NCBI RefSeq assembly: GCF_001294335.1
Contig: NZ_LGKG01000013.1
Span: 1 to 64,000, forward strand
Direction of reading: 5' to 3'
DNA: 64,000 bases
Origin: Streptomyces chattanoogensis
Lineage (GTDB): Bacteria > Actinomycetota > Actinomycetes > Streptomycetales > Streptomycetaceae
In this document: positions 62,947 to 64,000 of the stretch, in pieces
Position numbering within the stretch: the first letter of the stretch is position 1
Layout of the letters: each line of letters starts with the position of its first letter
Position numbers and translations under genes: made by a program
The notes under the pieces: generated by a model
Database searches by the model: none
Told to the model about the DNA's origin: nothing
What the model saw: only the letters and a program-made list of their open reading frames with translations

Positions 62947-63161
62947 GCCCTGATCGGGAACTGACATCTGCTGTTTGGATCAAGTCGTCTTACAGCTCAT
63001 CGTCGGGCGGCGAGTGCGTGGAGTTCTCGCGGAGCCTCGCAGTATCCGGTCTGGTCCCCATCAGGGACTCGAAGAACCCATACGGGCCTGTGCTGGCCAT
63101 CTCGACGGGCGCCTGGTCGTCGTTCGTCTCCGCCGTCAAGCACGAGGAGTTCCGAGCCTAG
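62943..63161 (+). CDS. DUF397 domain protein
   Basis: A 72-residue protein with the DUF397 core: WIKSSYSSSSGGECVEFS, then VPIRDSKNPYGPVLAIS and a C-terminal helix WSSFVSAVKHEEF. DUF397 proteins are small partners of XRE-DUF5753 regulators, thought to modulate their DNA binding. It overlaps the regulator stop (ATGA) and is followed by a terminator. Confidence 0.92.
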   Translation: MSPDRELTSAVWIKSSYSSSSGGECVEFSRSLAVSGLVPIRDSKNPYGPVLAISTGAWSSFVSAVKHEEFRA

Positions 63162-63190
63162 GCCCCTCCAAAAGTTCAACGAGTGCAAGT

Positions 63191-63218
63191 GAAGGCCCCC
63201 GTGATCGCGGGGGCCTTC
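63191..63218 (+). terminator. hairpin terminator
   Basis: GAAGGCCCCCG pairs with CGGGGGCCTTC (63191-63201, 63208-63218), followed by GTTGTGT. Confidence 0.8.
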
Positions 63219-63469
63219 GTTGTGTCGGCAGGCCGGCGGGGCCGGGTGGCGGGCTGCGCTGACCGCAGCCGCCTCCTGCCGAGCGGGACGCGCCCCGTCA
63301 GGCCGTACGCCTACCAGCACCCCGCCACCCAGGCCGTACCCCTAGCCAGGTGCTGTCCGGCCGACCAGGCAAGACCGCGGCCATCCGGGTGCGAGCACCC
63401 GGATGGCAGGCTTCGGCCAGGCCCGCCGGCTGGGACATATGGGAGGTCCACGGAGGAAGGAGCGGCCCC
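63219..63469. other. intergenic region before the cupin gene
   Basis: About 250 bp with no supported gene. It contains a near-perfect palindrome CCATCCGGGTGC-GA-GCACCCGGATGG at 63381-63406, 63 bp before the cupin start: operator, cruciform or terminator. Confidence 0.5.
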
Positions 63470-63943
63470 ATGGCGAAGAACGCCCACGTGCGCCATAGCG
63501 GTGACGGCAAGGCATTCTGGATGCTGAACGGCCTCTACGAGGTCAAGGCGTCGAGCGACGAGACCAACGGCGCGATGACCGTCGTGGAGATGACTGTCCC
63601 GGAGGGGATGGGCCCTCCGCCCCACATCCACCCTGGCACGGAGAGCGTCTACGTCATTGAGGGGACGCTTCGCTATCACATCGCCGGGGAGACAATCGAA
63701 GGCGGTCCCGGGTCCTTTTTCCACATCCCCGAGGGGACGTGGGAGCGGTTCGAGCCCACCAGCACAGTGCGGATGCTGACCACCTACACGCCGGGCGGTA
63801 TCGACGAATTCTTCGCCGAGGCGGGCGAACCCGCCGAGCGACGGGAGCTGCCGCCCTGGTCGGATACGCCCCCGGACTTCGACCGCATCATCGAGATCGC
63901 TGGGCGGCACGGAATTCAGATGCAGCCGATGCCTGACGCCTAG
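63470..63943 (+). CDS. cupin-domain protein
   Basis: A 157-residue single-cupin protein. The metal-binding motif 1 is PHIHPGTESVYVIEG (about 50-64), with His, His, Glu; motif 2 is PGSFFHIPEGTWERFEP (about 79-95), with the last His in FFHIPEGTWE. Such proteins are dioxygenases, isomerases or sensors; the substrate cannot be told. ATG at 63470 after GGAGGAAGGAG. A palindrome lies upstream. Confidence 0.85.
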   Translation: MAKNAHVRHSGDGKAFWMLNGLYEVKASSDETNGAMTVVEMTVPEGMGPPPHIHPGTESVYVIEGTLRYHIAGETIEGGPGSFFHIPEGTWERFEPTSTVRMLTTYTPGGIDEFFAEAGEPAERRELPPWSDTPPDFDRIIEIAGRHGIQMQPMPDA

Positions 63944-64000
63944 CTGTTGCGGGACATGAGGTTGTTGACGCCTGAGCAGATCGTCAACTCGTCGTAGGTG
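63940..64000 (-). CDS. partial C-terminal end of an ORF running off the window
   Basis: On the minus strand an open frame enters from the right edge and ends at TAG 63940-63942, reading TYDELTICSGVNNLMSRNS. It would overlap the cupin stop by three bases. It is too short to identify, and could be chance. Confidence 0.25.
   Translation of the reverse strand, partial: TYDELTICSGVNNLMSRNS

Noticed and set aside
1..64000. CRISPR array, prophage or complete insertion sequence
   Set aside because: No regularly spaced repeats with unique spacers, no phage structural genes, and no transposase with terminal inverted repeats could be found.

Overview
The window is a piece of a Streptomyces (or very close actinobacterial) chromosome. 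It has very high GC, strong G/C bias at third codon positions, frequent GTG/TTG starts, stop-start overlaps of the GTGA, ATGA and TGATG type, and Streptomyces-type families: NsdA-like, LppU/SCO3897-like, XRE-DUF5753 with DUF397 and DUF6879, an LAxTG sortase substrate, and DmdR/IdeR. The order of purU, dmdR, pdxH/citrate synthase and the acyl-CoA carboxylase operon resembles, from memory, the SCO43xx-SCO44xx part of the S. coelicolor core. I found no tRNA, rRNA, insertion sequence or CRISPR array.

Layout. 0-6.3 kb: DUF4239 protein, class II aldolase-like enzyme, SRPBCC protein, tartronate-semialdehyde-reductase-like enzyme, Uma2 endonuclease, guaA, and divergent from guaA a chorismate mutase preceded by what looks like a leaderless Phe/Tyr leader-peptide attenuator. 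6.3-7.2 kb: a gene-free stretch with a long hairpin and a Crp-like site. 7.2-18 kb: LAETG surface protein, aldehyde dehydrogenase plus GMC oxidoreductase, a Ser/Thr kinase, membrane proteins and a NarL-type two-component pair. 18-21 kb: STAS protein, a 26-residue ORF coupled to an ECF-like sigma factor, and its anti-sigma/MDMPI gene, which carries an in-frame TGA exactly at a zinc-finger cysteine position. 21-32.6 kb: purU, a substrate-binding lipoprotein, Pro/Gln-rich membrane proteins, an NsdA-like regulator, a primase-polymerase-like protein and an ABC exporter. 32.6-43 kb: a PQQ-propeller Ser/Thr kinase with an internal Tat-like motif, an alpha/beta hydrolase lacking the nucleophile Ser, dmdR, SIS and PAS proteins, pdxH and citrate synthase. 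43-53 kb: a lipoprotein, then a seven-gene minus-strand operon: TIGR03084-like, AtuA-like, carboxyltransferase, biotin carboxylase, acyl-CoA dehydrogenase, enoyl-CoA hydratase, TetR. It resembles the atu/liu pathways for branched acyl-CoA breakdown. A parS-like site lies inside the dehydrogenase gene. 53-56.2 kb: XRE plus membrane protein, and a divergent EamA/LysR pair.

56.2-64 kb is accessory in character, with lower GC3, many short ORFs and pseudogene signs. It holds an octamer repeat array, a tiny secreted two-cysteine peptide, an EF-hand protein, and two XRE-DUF5753 regulatory modules. One module has DUF6879 and a frameshifted XRE copy; the other has DUF397. Each faces divergent small ORFs; in the second, three small ORFs are linked by TGATG overlaps. 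A cupin gene closes the window.

The most noteworthy items are the chorismate-mutase attenuator, the TGA at a zinc-ligand position in the anti-sigma gene, the small coupled ORFs, the secreted two-Cys peptide, the parS-like site, and the XRE/DUF397 locus with its divergent micro-operon.
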